NCBI RefSeq assembly: GCF_019399895.1
Contig: NC_091871.1
Location: 2,757,001 to 2,821,000, forward strand
Source of the DNA: Cardiocondyla obscurior
Taxonomy: Eukaryota; Arthropoda; Insecta; Hymenoptera; Formicidae
DNA: 64,000 bases
Reading direction: 5' to 3'
Below are positions 1-11,600 of the stretch, in pieces (within the stretch, counting starts at the first letter, position 1; each line of letters begins with the position of its first letter). The translations under genes and the position numbers were made by a program. The notes under the pieces were generated by a model that ran no database searches, was not told the DNA's origin, and was given only the letters and a program-made list of their open reading frames with translations.

Positions 1-742
1 GTTGTGAAAATTATTTAATGAATGCTAGCTTATATGGCAAGTATATAAAAATTATAGCAAAACTATTTCAATTTGCTAAAACAAAGCTATTTAATAATGA
101 GCAAAAATTAATTTGGTGTAATAAGAAATAAGCAAGAATAAAAAACGAACGAAAATTTCCAATCAAGGCGCATCGATTAAAGAGGAATTTGAATGGAGGA
201 ATTATTTGCGTTTGGCAAGCGTACCGCTAGCTCATGTGTGTCGCAACACACAGTGAGACTATAACACACTGTACTACAGTATAGTACAGCAGCGGCTTGC
301 TCGACGACCTATCTGACCGGTTCTTGCACCTGACCAATGGCAACAAACGGGAGGAACGAAATGGAATGCCTCTCTCCTCCGATTCTCCTGGATGATTCGA
401 CTGGACGACAAGACATGATACTTAAATTCCCGATTCGCGGGTCCGTAGCAAGCCGGATGTTAAAATATCAGTGGTTCGCATATTGCGGTCATGAAACATC
501 GTTTCGAAACCGACATCTTATTGCAAAACCTACGAGCGAAAGGCTGAAAATAAACCTCTTTTCGCGACGTCTGTCTCGATTCTGAACTTTCTTGTTGGAG
601 AATTTTTACGAATAATGCGACATATGGTCAAGAGTTCCACGCAAAACAGAATCATGCTCGTATTATATATTGACCTTTAATTTTACCACGCTAATATATA
701 AATAGGTCAATTTTTTTCAGTGAAGAACGACTTTTGACTTAC
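1..742. other. No gene assigned; probable intron of the SDR gene
   Basis: No exon could be supported here. The SDR gene runs leftward and its third coding exon ends at 743 with a good donor, so this stretch is most simply the next intron, with the remaining exons beyond the left edge. Positions 180-600 are richer in G+C than their surroundings and hold an 82-codon plus-strand ORF (337-585) that resembles no family I know. A small hairpin is visible, 8-bp arms at 269-276 and 282-289. Confidence 0.5.
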
Positions 743-3240
743 CCAAAAGTGACTCATAACGTTAACATCCATTGTCCTAGTAATAAGTTTGTCTGGAGTG
801 TCTAACAATTTCATTCCAGTAACGACACCGGCATTGTTGATAAGAATGGTCACCTACAAATAATGTAATATATCATTTTAAGAATATAATTAAACAAATA
901 AAAAACAATTGCTTTTATGTGCCATTTAAAATTAACTCGTACAAACTTTTCTCGTAAAGACGCAAAAGTTTTGCAATTATAAAGAGAAATTTATAATAAT
1001 GTAATGTTATAATTTCTGCATGAATAGAAAATTAGAGAACAGACGTGTAAACGGACAAAAAAACCATATTTTTTTGTAAATCTTAAAACAGGTCGGGCCC
1101 GCATGTCGAGTTCAACGTATTGCAACGTTATGGTGCAACATAGTCACTTTCGTAATATCATTTGCAGAAAAGTTGTCCTCATGCGACGAATAGTCCGAAC
1201 TGCGGATTATTCCTAAGAAGATTTCTTTCAGAGAAAAAAAAACATCTCTAACGCGTTATCATGAATCTCTTGGAAGAGTTTGGCTGTTTTTTTATTATTG
1301 TGATTTAAAACCGATATAATTTTAATTAATTTAATTTTAAATTTGTGAATTTTATTTAATTTTTACGTTTATTTTCACAAATAAACGTAAGAACATTCTT
1401 GTGCTCGTAGTGTATTTATATCTTGACTATATAAATTTTAATTTTTAAAAAAGCAATTTTAATAAAATACATGTTAATAAATGTGTTACCTTGCCGATTT
1501 CTTCTTGAATAATTTTAGCTTTTTTATATATATCTGCCCGATCACACAAATCGCAAACGTAGCCGTAACATGTACCTCCAGCCGCTCTAACAAGTTTGAC
1601 AGTTTCCTCAATACCTAGAACAAAAAGATTACTGTAAAAAAGAGAAACTAAAAAAATTGTTTGTATTTTATATCATACATTTCATAAGAGCAATTGCATA
1701 TATGTGCGTAATATGATCTATTTAAAAAATAAATTAGAATTCTAAATTATACATGTATGTAAAATATTAAAACTTTGAATTGTTAATACTAAAAAAAAAT
1801 TAATTAAAAATATATTAGTAAATTAAACTATTTTGCTAGAGAAGTATATATATAATGTAATATATTTTTTGTAAAAATTTAAATATATAAAATTTAATGT
1901 AAGAAATATCCAACTCCTTCTCCTCCTCTCATCTCTCTCTCTCTCTCTTTCTTACGTTAACACGATTATTGAAATCATGCGCGAGAATGTGTGTGTGTGC
2001 GACCTTAAACTAACTTTTGATATTCTTTTTCTGTGCACGTTTCTTGAAGATTGTATGTATAATAAGCCAATCATTTTACAATTCATACACAGCAGCTTTT
2101 TAAGCGACATTTGTGTTCCATGCACATATACAATGACCATGAAATTTGGAAGCTTAATCAACCTTGCGTTTATGATAAATTTTTAAGTGATATTATTAAT
2201 TTTTGTTAACTATTAGCTTCATAAACACTTTGCTTCCGATATATGAATATATATAACTTTATTATTCTCTGAAATAATAAAGTTTGTAAACGTCAATAAA
2301 TAAAAAAGTTTAATAATCGGAGAGTAATTAATAATACTAATAATTACAAACTTTTAATTTACATAAAAAGATACGTATCATTAAATGCAACGTTATTATG
2401 CCATATTTTTAACAAACGCAAATAATTTTCGAGAAAGTTATAAAGAGAGAAAGTGGAGTAACGTATTTTTTTTTCTTTTGTAAATAAGAAGAAAAACAAT
2501 GTGTATGTAATTTTACGTAAGATTGAATTTCCTAAGAGATCGAGTTATATAATGACGCATGTGTAATTTAATTTTTCATCTAGTTTCAAATTTCTAAAAT
2601 TTTTAACTGGATTGTCTTACATATACGTTAATATACGCTGTAATAATAAAAAAAAACTTTCTTTCATATATATATAACAGTTTTATTTCTGTATTTTCTC
2701 AATAAATTTCTTAGTCATTCTTAATATTATCACATTTTATACTTATTAATTATAAATTTAAATGTGAATAAATTGATTACAATATGTAATTATTTTATCA
2801 ATTCAAAATAGAATAATTACTTTTTTTTACATATTTATTCACTATTAAGTAAACAAAAAAAAAAAAGATTATATTTTTATTAAGTATTGGTTCCTATTAA
2901 GTTTGTGGTTCAATTTCTCTCTTTGAGCTTGCAAAATTGTGTTGCAAATGTTACTAATATAAAATTGCATAATTTACTATGTTTTATATATATATATATT
3001 GTATAACTCACCAGTTTCATTTATATCCCAAACGATGACAATAGCGCCTAAATTAGCTAACCTGAGGGAGAGGAGCCTTCCTAATCCTCCACCACCTCCT
3101 GTCACAAGGGCGATTTCACCATCTATACTCTTCATTTTGTACTTCATGGGAATGAATGATTTGATGACGCCTTCCAATATTGCGATAATCGACAACAACA
3201 GGAAGATAATTACCTCCCCAATTGACCGTAAATATGTCAT
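743..3240 (-). CDS. SDR16C-type short-chain dehydrogenase (retinol dehydrogenase-like), 5' part only
   Basis: Three coding exons are visible: 3240-3012, 1614-1490 and 853-743. Their phases agree and every border is GT-AG. Residues 1-76 carry a hydrophobic membrane segment (about residues 8-27), then the Rossmann cofactor motif TGGGGGLG and the acidic strand end VWDINETG. The second exon continues with GIEETVKLV and YVCDL. The third carries the NNAG motif (INNAGVVTG) and ends at MSHFW. The order and spacing match the SDR16C family (epidermal retinol dehydrogenase 2 and relatives), membrane-bound NAD(P)-dependent oxidoreductases of the endoplasmic reticulum or lipid droplets that act on retinoids or other lipophilic alcohols. 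The actual substrate cannot be told from sequence. The catalytic Ser and YxxxK exons are not in the window, so the gene is truncated by the window edge rather than visibly broken. The start was chosen at the ATG that opens the membrane segment. Confidence 0.85.
1363..1390. repeat. Perfect 12-bp inverted repeat (hairpin)
   Basis: TTACGTTTATTT at 1363-1374 and its exact reverse complement at 1379-1390 are separated by four bases. The element lies in the second intron of the SDR gene. It could fold as a hairpin in RNA, but AT-rich introns produce such palindromes by chance. Confidence 0.6.
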
Positions 3241-4235
3241 ATTGGTACTATACGTAAGACAAGTCCTTCGAATCCGATATCTCTTTCGCCTGCGTTAAAA
3301 CGAATTGACTTTTGCTCGATGAACTGTTTGTGAGATTTCCTTGCAACTTGGACTATCGATCGTTTAACTTGTCATTCTTTTAAGCGCTGTGTGTCGTAGT
3401 TGTTTTAAGACTTATAGTTAGCAAAATCGATTAATAATTACGTCGATGAATACCATTATATGTTTCACCTGAAAGACATATAAAAAGTTTTGAAGTAATA
3501 TATCATCTCGCTCATAAAAAGCATATAATAGTAAAAACAATTTATCACTTTTAAACTTTGTTCTTAATAAATAGAAAAGAAAAAAAAAGCGCAATAACAT
3601 TCGATACATTAAGTATAAATAATATACAGATTTTAAATACAAATTTTAATTAGAAATTTCAAGAACTGTATACCTTAGCAACGATTTTGTCCGTCTTGTT
3701 ACTTTGAAGAGTTTGAAGTAAAGTCCACCAAAATTCCACTCACTTAAGAGTGAAAGAAGTAACTTCGCCGTCGTAAGCAATCTTTTATAAAGTAGAACTC
3801 AACATACTACAATAACTAGCAGACGCAAACTCTAATAACATTTGATACGACAAGTGGCTTATCCACCATATATAAAAGATTAACTGAATTTGAAATTACA
3901 TTATCTCTTACATTGATAACGTCTAATATTTTGATTAAAAATAAGCACGTCATAAACAGAAAAAAATGTACAAAATAAAACCGCACGTTAAAATAATTTA
4001 AATCTTTATAAAAAAAAAAAAAAAAAAAAAAATATATGTACAAATTGTCTTACCTATTATATACTATTCCGTGCCAAAAATTTTTTTTGCAGTTAGATAG
4101 ACAAACACGCAAGAAAACTAAAGAAATAAAATTATATTATAATAAAAAAAAAAATGTAATAATGTATATCCAGAGAAGTGTAATATAAGCACAAGAAAGC
4201 TGTGCTTACAAGATTTACTTTGCAGAAATAGCGAA
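3241..4235. other. Upstream region of the SDR gene, no gene seen
   Basis: AT-rich sequence with ORFs shorter than 100 codons and homopolymer runs, including a poly-A run at about 4009-4031. It should hold the 5' UTR and promoter of the SDR gene; no clear TATA box or upstream exon can be assigned. Confidence 0.4.
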
Positions 4236-5762
4236 TTATGTCTTGCCAGCACTATGGTCGTAGGTATACTGAATGGAATGCGTTGCTTCGGCATCGGCTT
4301 CGGCTACCTTCACCTCGGAATGATCGTCTAACCAACGAGACGCAGGTTGTTGTAAAAAGTCGCATGCATGCATATCTAGAATCATGAATGTCTTAGCGTG
4401 TACATCACCATACGTGTAGCGCTATACATGAATGAGGAGGACAGTGCACATGAAAAAGGATTATTCGAATTTAGGTCAATGTCGTTAAGACTTTCATTAG
4501 TGATCAAAAAGAAAAAAAATAATCACATTTTATATAAAAAGACCTAATCTGTTTCGGCTTACTGTAGCAAAAAATTATTTAATTAGAGCCTGAACCATGT
4601 TGTAATATAATCTATTATAAAAAAAAAAAAGTATATATATTTATACAAAGCCAAAATACGAAGTTTTTACATGTATAAAGGCAATTTTTAAAAAATATTT
4701 TTCGTAAAAAGAATTAATTTACAATTATATTAGTAAATCCGATAAACTACGATTATTTTAACTTTATGCAATTTATCACGCAAGAGAGAGCAAAGTAAGA
4801 GTGAGAGTGAGAGTGAGAGTGAAAGTAAAAGTGTATGAAAGAGTGAATGAGTCTCGTTAACAATAATATTTAATTATAAATCAAATAAAGCAAATTGATA
4901 AGTTGTAAATTTTGTTTGTCTCCCATTCTAAAATCATACTAACAAATAATCAATGGGTAATTAAATCGAAGCAGACAACATAAATATAATTGTTTGCTGG
5001 AATATTAATTAAAAAAAAATTTTTTTATTAAAAGTATTATAATATAATTATTATCAAAAATAAAATATAGTGTTAAGTACTCTTTATGATTCTCAAAAAA
5101 AAAAAAAAAAAAAAAATTATATCACGCAATATTTCGTGTTACATTATATTTAAATCTGAAGGCAATAGTAATACGAGTGAAAGTGATTTACACAAGATTG
5201 GTGGTTTTAACAACTGGGTTGTAGTCTCAAATTCTGATTAAGTGATTTCAAATATAATCGTATACAGACTACACGGTGATACTTGATTCCGATCGTTTCT
5301 CCTTCCTCTCTCAATTTGCTCATCCATAACAATTGCGTAAGAAACATAAATTAATCACGCTGATCTTTAACCTATAAAAGAATATGTTAACTGATTTGTC
5401 AACTTAATACGCCTAACGCATATATTACTCATCAGATAATTATTTCTTTAAGTAATCTAAAAGATCCTCGTTTCTTTCCATCAACAATTTTGTTCAATAA
5501 AACATATAACTTGAATGTTTAATTATATGTTACTTATAATATCGTTAAGAGTTTAAAATGTATAATAGAGGATGATATCATTAACGGTCATCGTTTCTTT
5601 TTTTTTCCTCGTTCTCCAATAAAAGTAACAAATTGGATAAACATTAACACTTACCAACGAAGGTGACGCCGGTGACGGTTGAATGCCTTGATCAGGGGAC
5701 AGCAGGGGACAGGGGATTGAAGATTGAAGCTTTGACGAAGAAGGGGAGACGCTTTCTGCCAT
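4236..5762 (-). CDS. Putative small two-exon gene, 97 residues, unknown function
   Basis: I do not recognise this protein. A minus-strand exon (5789-5655) has a good acceptor (TTCTTTAACAG) and donor (GTAAGTG) and carries an ATG at 5762 followed by 36 Ser/Pro-rich codons. Its open frame ends in phase 0. A second open stretch, 4421-4236, follows a plausible acceptor (CATTCATGTATAG), is also in phase 0, and runs 61 codons to a TAA. It begins RYTYGDVHAK and ends YDHSAGKT. Joined, they give 97 residues with no signal peptide or membrane segment. The 1.2-kb intron could hide another exon, and the second exon could belong to a different transcript. GT-AG borders and matching phase support it; the absence of a recognised family argues for caution. 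It could also be a non-coding transcript or 5' exons of the SDR gene on the same strand. Confidence 0.33.
4781..4840. repeat. Imperfect GTGAGA tandem repeat
   Basis: A purine-rich simple repeat with several units of GTGAGA or variants, clearest at 4801-4821. It lies in the intron proposed for the small gene. It does not match the insect telomere unit TTAGG. Confidence 0.7.
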
Positions 5763-5789
5763 GCTTGTTAATACTGTTGGTGCTGCTAT

Positions 5790-6393
5790 CTGTTAAAGAA
5801 CAACATTACTACTTGATTAAATTAATCTAAATTTTTTTATAAAATTGAGAGCTATTATATCTTATCGTCCTCGGCGTCTATGAATGGAAGCTGCATTCCA
5901 TCAAAAAAGTGAAAGCTCTGATGACTAAGTTTTTATGCGGCACAGGATCAATCAGCGGTTTTATAGTCGTGTGCCGGCGAAGGTTCGTCGGCCAGAATTT
6001 TCTCGCGCTACTCGCCAGTTTCAAACGTAGATTGAGCCTTGACAGATTGAGCTAGATCGCGAGCGAGGCGAACCCGAAGCGTGCGTCTGTGGCGTCTCCA
6101 CGCAGCAATCAGCGAACTTTTAAGCGCGAGAATTTAAGTACCGCAAATGCATTTTATTAAAAATTATTGTCAAAACAAACCAAATACAATAGAAAACATT
6201 AATTTGTTGCTTACAAAGGTCACGTATAAATATTAATAAATTAATACTCATTTAATAGGAACACAATAAACTCTTATTTATTCATAAAAATATTAACAGT
6301 TAAAAAAAATATTATTTATCTACAACAAGATGTATATACATTGCATTAAACATTATATTATTTGTATATGTAAACGCATTAAAGTTGAATTAT
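5790..6393. other. Intergenic: small-gene upstream region and DHODH 3' flank
   Basis: The left part (about 5900-6120) is GC-richer and lies just upstream of the small-gene exon, so it may be a promoter or 5' UTR. The right part is AT-rich and serves as 3' flank of DHODH. No ORF of interest was seen. Confidence 0.4.
6277..6282 (-). terminator. Candidate polyadenylation signal of DHODH
   Basis: AATAAA on the minus strand, about 112 nt past the DHODH stop codon. It is the first well-placed canonical hexamer after the coding region; usage is not shown. Confidence 0.45.
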
Positions 6394-7647
6394 CTATTTA
6401 TTTTTAGCATCTTTGCCTATTGCATCAGTCACAGAAGTATACCCATTAGTTTCAAGTATTTCACAAAGTTCTCTTTTAATCTTGCCAACTAAAGGTGGCC
6501 CGTTATATATATATGAGGTATATAGTTGCACGAGCGAAGCCCCAGCTTTTATTTTATCATAAACATCTGCTCCAGAAAAAATTCCACCTACTCCAATAAT
6601 TGGGATGCTGCCATGCGTTCGTTTGTACATGTCAGATATCATAGCTGTAGAAAGATCTGTAAGAGGTGCTCCACTGAGACCTCCATTTTCTTGCTTATTC
6701 GAATTAATCAAGTTCGGTCGTGTGACTGTGGTATTACACAAAATTAAGCCATCGACTCTAGATTTTTTATTTAAAATTACATCTGCCACATCTTGTCGTT
6801 CTAAATCCAACAGATCTGGAGCCAGTTTTAAAAATAACGGTTGTTTGCTACCCATTGACTCCCTTGCTGCATTTATCCTGGTCAATAACTCTTTTAGATT
6901 GTTCTTATCTTGTAGAGATCTTAAACCTGGAGTATTAGGACTAGACACATTAATCACAAAATAATCTGCCACATCTATGAACCTTTTTATACCATCTATG
7001 TAATCTTGAATTGGATCTTTTGTTTCTTTATTTTTCCCTAAATTCACCCCGAGAACGCCATGAAAATTTTCGTTTTTTAATTTTTTGAGACGTTCCCATA
7101 CAATATCATGGCCATCACTGTTAAATCCATATCTATTTATGACTGCACGATCTTCCGGTAATCTAAAGACTCTGGGCTTTGAGTTACCAGATTGAGGCTT
7201 AGGTGTTACAGAACCTGTGAAAGAGAAAGCAATGTAAAATACTTTGTTATATTGATTACAAAAAAAATGATTTGTTCTTTGGCAATAGATTTTACCTATT
7301 TCTACAAAACCAAAACCAATCTTGTGCAATCCTTCTACTGCTTCTCCTTGTTTATCAAATCCTGCTGCCATGCCAATTGGATTGCTAAACTCCAGGCCTA
7401 ACATGGTCGTTTTGAGCAACTTAGAATCTTCTGTTCTTTGCTTTGGCACAAGACCATATTTTAAAGCTTTCACTGCCAAATTGTGAGCAATTTCTGGATT
7501 TATTAGTTGCACTACAGGCATAGCAACGTCAGTATAAAATTTTTCATTGCCTTGATACAGAGAAATACCGCCGAACAGAGCAACAGCACTACTCGTCACG
7601 GCAAACAACGATTTGAGTCTTTCTTTGTTAGTTAATCGCCGAGCCAT
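6394..7647 (-). CDS. DHODH: Dihydroorotate dehydrogenase (quinone), mitochondrial
   Basis: Two coding exons, 7647-7296 and 7214-6394, give 390 residues, close to the 395 of human DHODH. The enzyme oxidises dihydroorotate to orotate in pyrimidine synthesis, passing electrons through FMN to ubiquinone at the inner mitochondrial membrane. Visible are a basic N-terminus followed by a hydrophobic segment (about residues 13-30), as expected for membrane targeting, then AGFDK (95-99), EIGSVTPKPQ, RVFRLPEDRAVINRYGFNS, GVNLGKNK, the NVSSPNT motif with the class 2 catalytic serine (second Ser, about residue 209), APDL, CNTTV, GGLSG, GVGGIFSG and ASLVQLYT for FMN phosphate binding. No key residue is missing. 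The 81-nt intron at 7295-7215 is a multiple of three and has no in-frame stop, so unspliced RNA would still read through (see findings). An acceptor-like site near 7746 suggests a 5' UTR intron. Head-to-head with girdin. Confidence 0.95.
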   Translation of the reverse strand: MARRLTNKERLKSLFAVTSSAVALFGGISLYQGNEKFYTDVAMPVVQLINPEIAHNLAVKALKYGLVPKQRTEDSKLLKTTMLGLEFSNPIGMAAGFDKQGEAVEGLHKIGFGFVEIGKIYCQRTNHFFCNQYNKVFYIAFSFTGSVTPKPQSGNSKPRVFRLPEDRAVINRYGFNSDGHDIVWERLKKLKNENFHGVLGVNLGKNKETKDPIQDYIDGIKRFIDVADYFVINVSSPNTPGLRSLQDKNNLKELLTRINAARESMGSKQPLFLKLAPDLLDLERQDVADVILNKKSRVDGLILCNTTVTRPNLINSNKQENGGLSGAPLTDLSTAMISDMYKRTHGSIPIIGVGGIFSGADVYDKIKAGASLVQLYTSYIYNGPPLVGKIKRELCEILETNGYTSVTDAIGKDAKNK

Positions 7648-8664
7648 TCCAATTGCAAAATATAATTAAATAAAATTAAAAGAGACGGGTTCACTCTCTG
7701 ATGTCGTTGATAATTTGGTTTCTTGCAGTTTTCGACCTGTAAAAAACGAATCTTTAAGTTAAAATCGATCGTTCGTTATTATTTATTAACGAAGTACGTA
7801 TACATACACTGAAAAGCAGATGTGGCATTTACTGCGGCGACGGCAGCTAGCGAACGCGATTTTAGCGTCGTGTGCGTGGAGTTTCACATGTGCCGCATGT
7901 ATTATATACCGCGCCGGCCGGATTGCCGATGACTGATTTTCCTCTCGTTCTCTCATCTTTTGCTTCTGCCGCCTAGGGTAACGTACGCTAGCCGCTGTCG
8001 CCGCAGAAAACGCCATATACAAGTTAGGAGGGTGTAAGTAAATGGTTGTTACCTTTACTTCGCTTCGCTTGACCGACTACACTGGACTACACGACTGGTC
8101 GTCCGACCTGGACTGGAACTTGGAGTTGGGAGAAACGCGCGCGGCTTTCCGCCAATCGTGTTCGAGTAGTCGCGCGACGCATACCGCGATCGACTCTGTT
8201 CTTGCTGTTTTTGTTATGAAAACGCAATCAGCTGTGTCAATCCTGAGGATTTACGAGGAGTCGCACCGGCCGCTCGTTCGTGACGCTGACGAGGCGAGGA
8301 CAAGGTTTTGGGCCTGGGCTAAATCGATGGCGATGTTGTTCCTCTTGCGCGAATGACGCGCGCTGCAACGCCGATCCGCGTCTCGTCCGCGACCGCGACG
8401 TTCGACGAGCCGACCGTGCGGAGATTTGAACGATCGCGCTGGGGTGCCCGCGACTCCCGCGAGCGATTCGCTCGCCGAGGAAACTCCTCGGCGTAGGCTT
8501 TCGGGGAACTCGACGACTCGACGCCGGGCGCGGTTCACACAACTCGTAGGCGGAGTAAGAAAGCGATTCCCCCTCACAGTGTCCCGTCGTGGGAAAGATA
8601 ACGTCAACGTCGACTCACCGATGATAGCCGTGTACCCGCTCGTTCTGCGTAAAGTCCCACGAAA
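7648..8664. promoter_or_regulatory. Shared 5' region of DHODH (minus) and girdin (plus)
   Basis: About 1.0 kb separates the two start codons. The stretch is much richer in G+C and CpG than the gene bodies, as expected for a divergent promoter with 5' UTRs at both ends. Several ORFs on both strands (for example 8251-8751 minus and 8042-8356 plus) look like by-products of this composition. No TATA box was assigned. Confidence 0.5.
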
Positions 8665-11600
8665 ATGCCTTCCACGGAAATTGACGATTTTTTGGCGGGG
8701 CCATTGGTCACCTGGGTGAGTCTCGTCGATTGAGAGATTGCGATTTCTCAAGTTTCCTCGCCGGTACTTGAGAAAGTATAATGATATCCTTGTTGTACTA
8801 TGTATTTTTGCTTGATACGTAATATTTTAATCGAGCTTATTTTGCTTACAGTTGGCTAGCTGTTTGGAAGATCCCAATGTGCTGGCAAACTATGAAGACT
8901 TAGTGGATGGTGCCTTGTTGCACAGCGTCTTCCTACAAATGTAAGTTTTTTTTTTTTTTTTTTTTTTTTTTTGGCATTGAACGTTTAAGTATAATGTTGA
9001 TATTTTTTATCGTTATTTATAGCAACCCAGAACCATTGCACGACGAAGTGCTCCCGTCCAACAACAATCCCGTTATACGTATAAAAAATTTGAGGACAGT
9101 GATACAGAATATAAAACAATTTTATGAGGAGGAATTAGATCATGTAATTTTGAAATTGCCCGACGTTGCTAATTTAGGAAAAGAGCCAGAATTGTACATA
9201 GCAGATATGAAGTTATTGCTGTTGTTATTACTTGGATGTGCTGTCCAGTGTCCAAATAAAGAAAAATTTATTACCAAGATAAAAACCCTACATGTTGACA
9301 TGCAGCTTGCAATAGTGGAATGCATTAAACAGGTATCATTATTAATTTTATATAAAAATATAAATAATATTTATATAGTAATGTTTAAATTTGAATGTAT
9401 CTAGGTTACAGATCACCAAGATATAGTCATTACTCAAGATGCTATGGAGAATGCAAATATGGGAAATTTGTTTGTCCAAATAAAAAAGTGGATCCAAGAG
9501 TTAGATTTATATCGAGAGGTACATACACCAATTTCTTTTCTTCCAGATTATCTAATTGTTTTTTTTCTTACAATTAAGAGTATTTCTAGTTTAAAGTTAC
9601 AGTTATGTAATATTATATATTATACAAACAGAAATGGAGGGATACAGTGCTGGATGACAATGTTGAGCGAAATGATTCGTCAATCAGTGTAGAATCAGAA
9701 GATATAAGTAAGGTGCCACAGTCTCATCCTGTTGCTAAAACTGAAAGAGAAGATAATCATCATTACGCGGTTGAATTAGCCGACTGGAAGTCTAAAGTTC
9801 GAAAGCAGCGTCAAGAATTGTATGTATTTTTTTTTTTTTTTTTTTTTTTTATGTAGCTTTCTGTGTTATTATAGATATCGTTACTTATATTAAAAATAAT
9901 TTTTGGAGAACTAAAAGAAAAAATGTATTTTACATTTGTGTATACTTTTTTTTTATTCGTAGAACATTGTTTCTTTTTAAATCACAGTATACTCTGTATC
10001 ATTACTCCTATACAATTTTTACAGGGAAGAAAAAACGGAAGCTCTTCTCGAATGTAAAGAAGAGTTAGAGCACAATAAAACGTTGCTTGTAAAATTAAGG
10101 CAAGAGGTAATATATATCGCACGATTTCTATCTTTATAGCGAATATATAAAGTTTATAATTTTAGAATCAAGAATTGATGCACGAAGCTCGTACTGCTAA
10201 ATCATACAGAGATGAATTGGACGCTGTAATTGAAAGAGCAGACAGAGCAGACCGTTTAGAAATAGAAGTAACACGATATAGAGAAAAACTTACGGATATT
10301 GAATTTTATAAAACACGAATAGAAGAGTTGCGTGAGGATAATAGGTAATATTTTTTTAATTATATGCTCTTGACGTAAACAATATATATTGCATAATGTA
10401 ATTATTATATATTTAACAATTATTATTTGTATTGAAGAGTTTTAATGGAAACTCGAGAAATGCTTGAAGAACAATTAAGTTCATCAAGAAATAGAGCTGA
10501 CAAAGTATTAGAGCTTGAGTCTGAAATTATTAAGTATAAGCAGCTACTTAATGATATGGCATTGGTAAGAATTATATAATATTGCAAAAGTGATAATATG
10601 CGTAATAAGATTAAAATTAAATTAAAATTAATTTACAGGAACGCGCTGCTGACACAGAAAAATATCAAGAGCTCGTTGAAGAAAATACGCAATTACATCA
10701 GTTAACGAAAGCTGCTGCCAGTGAAGCTGCGTTAACTGGCTCTAGTGATTCCGAAGAACCAGGTAGCATCTTATTAAAAAAAAAAAATGTTTATCAGCAA
10801 AACAATTATTTTCTGTTTAAACGAAAAAAAATTAAATAATATTTAATGTTTTCAGTGCACAATGATAACAGATTATCCGAGCAATTAACGAGTAACGCTC
10901 AGACACGAGCATTAAAATTAGAACTCGAAAATCGTCGTTTAAACACTTTAATCGAGTCGCTAAAAGAAAGTTCATTTCATGAAAATTCCTCTCGTGTTTT
11001 GGAACTGGAAAAGGAGAAAAAGAAACTTTCTCTGAAAATTGATTCATTGAACGATAATAAAGAAAGACTTGTGCAACAAAACACTGATTTGGAGTTAGTT
11101 TGTAAGCAGGCATTGGAAGAAAATAAGAAACTTCAAAACACTCTTAAAAATCAACGAGCTTCTTTCGAGAAGCAACAACAAGAGGTCCAAGTATGTTAGA
11201 TTAATTTTCTTTTTAACATTTAAGTACTTTTTGGGTATTGATAGATATATAATTGTTGTTTCTTTTGTTATATTTAGATTCATCATGTAAAAATGATGGA
11301 ACTGGAAAAAAATTATGATACTGCAGTGAAAGAGAAACAACGTGTTCAACTGTTATTGGAGAGTGTGCAACGACGAGCTGATGATTTGGATCGCACTCTC
11401 GAAACAACAAATCAAAAAGTTGAAGAATTAAAGCTTATCGAAAATAATATCAACGACATTAATTCCAAGTGCCTCGATCTTGAAACAAGATTAACGACAA
11501 CGGAAAAAGAGAAAGATGCTGCGCAACGTGATATTCACAAATGTAGAGAAACAATTGAGGTAAATATTAATTACGTATTATGAATATTTAATATGGCCCT

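Noticed and set aside
4801..4821. GTGAGA repeat as a telomere-like array
   Set aside because: The unit is not TTAGG or a known telomere motif; it is a short simple repeat.
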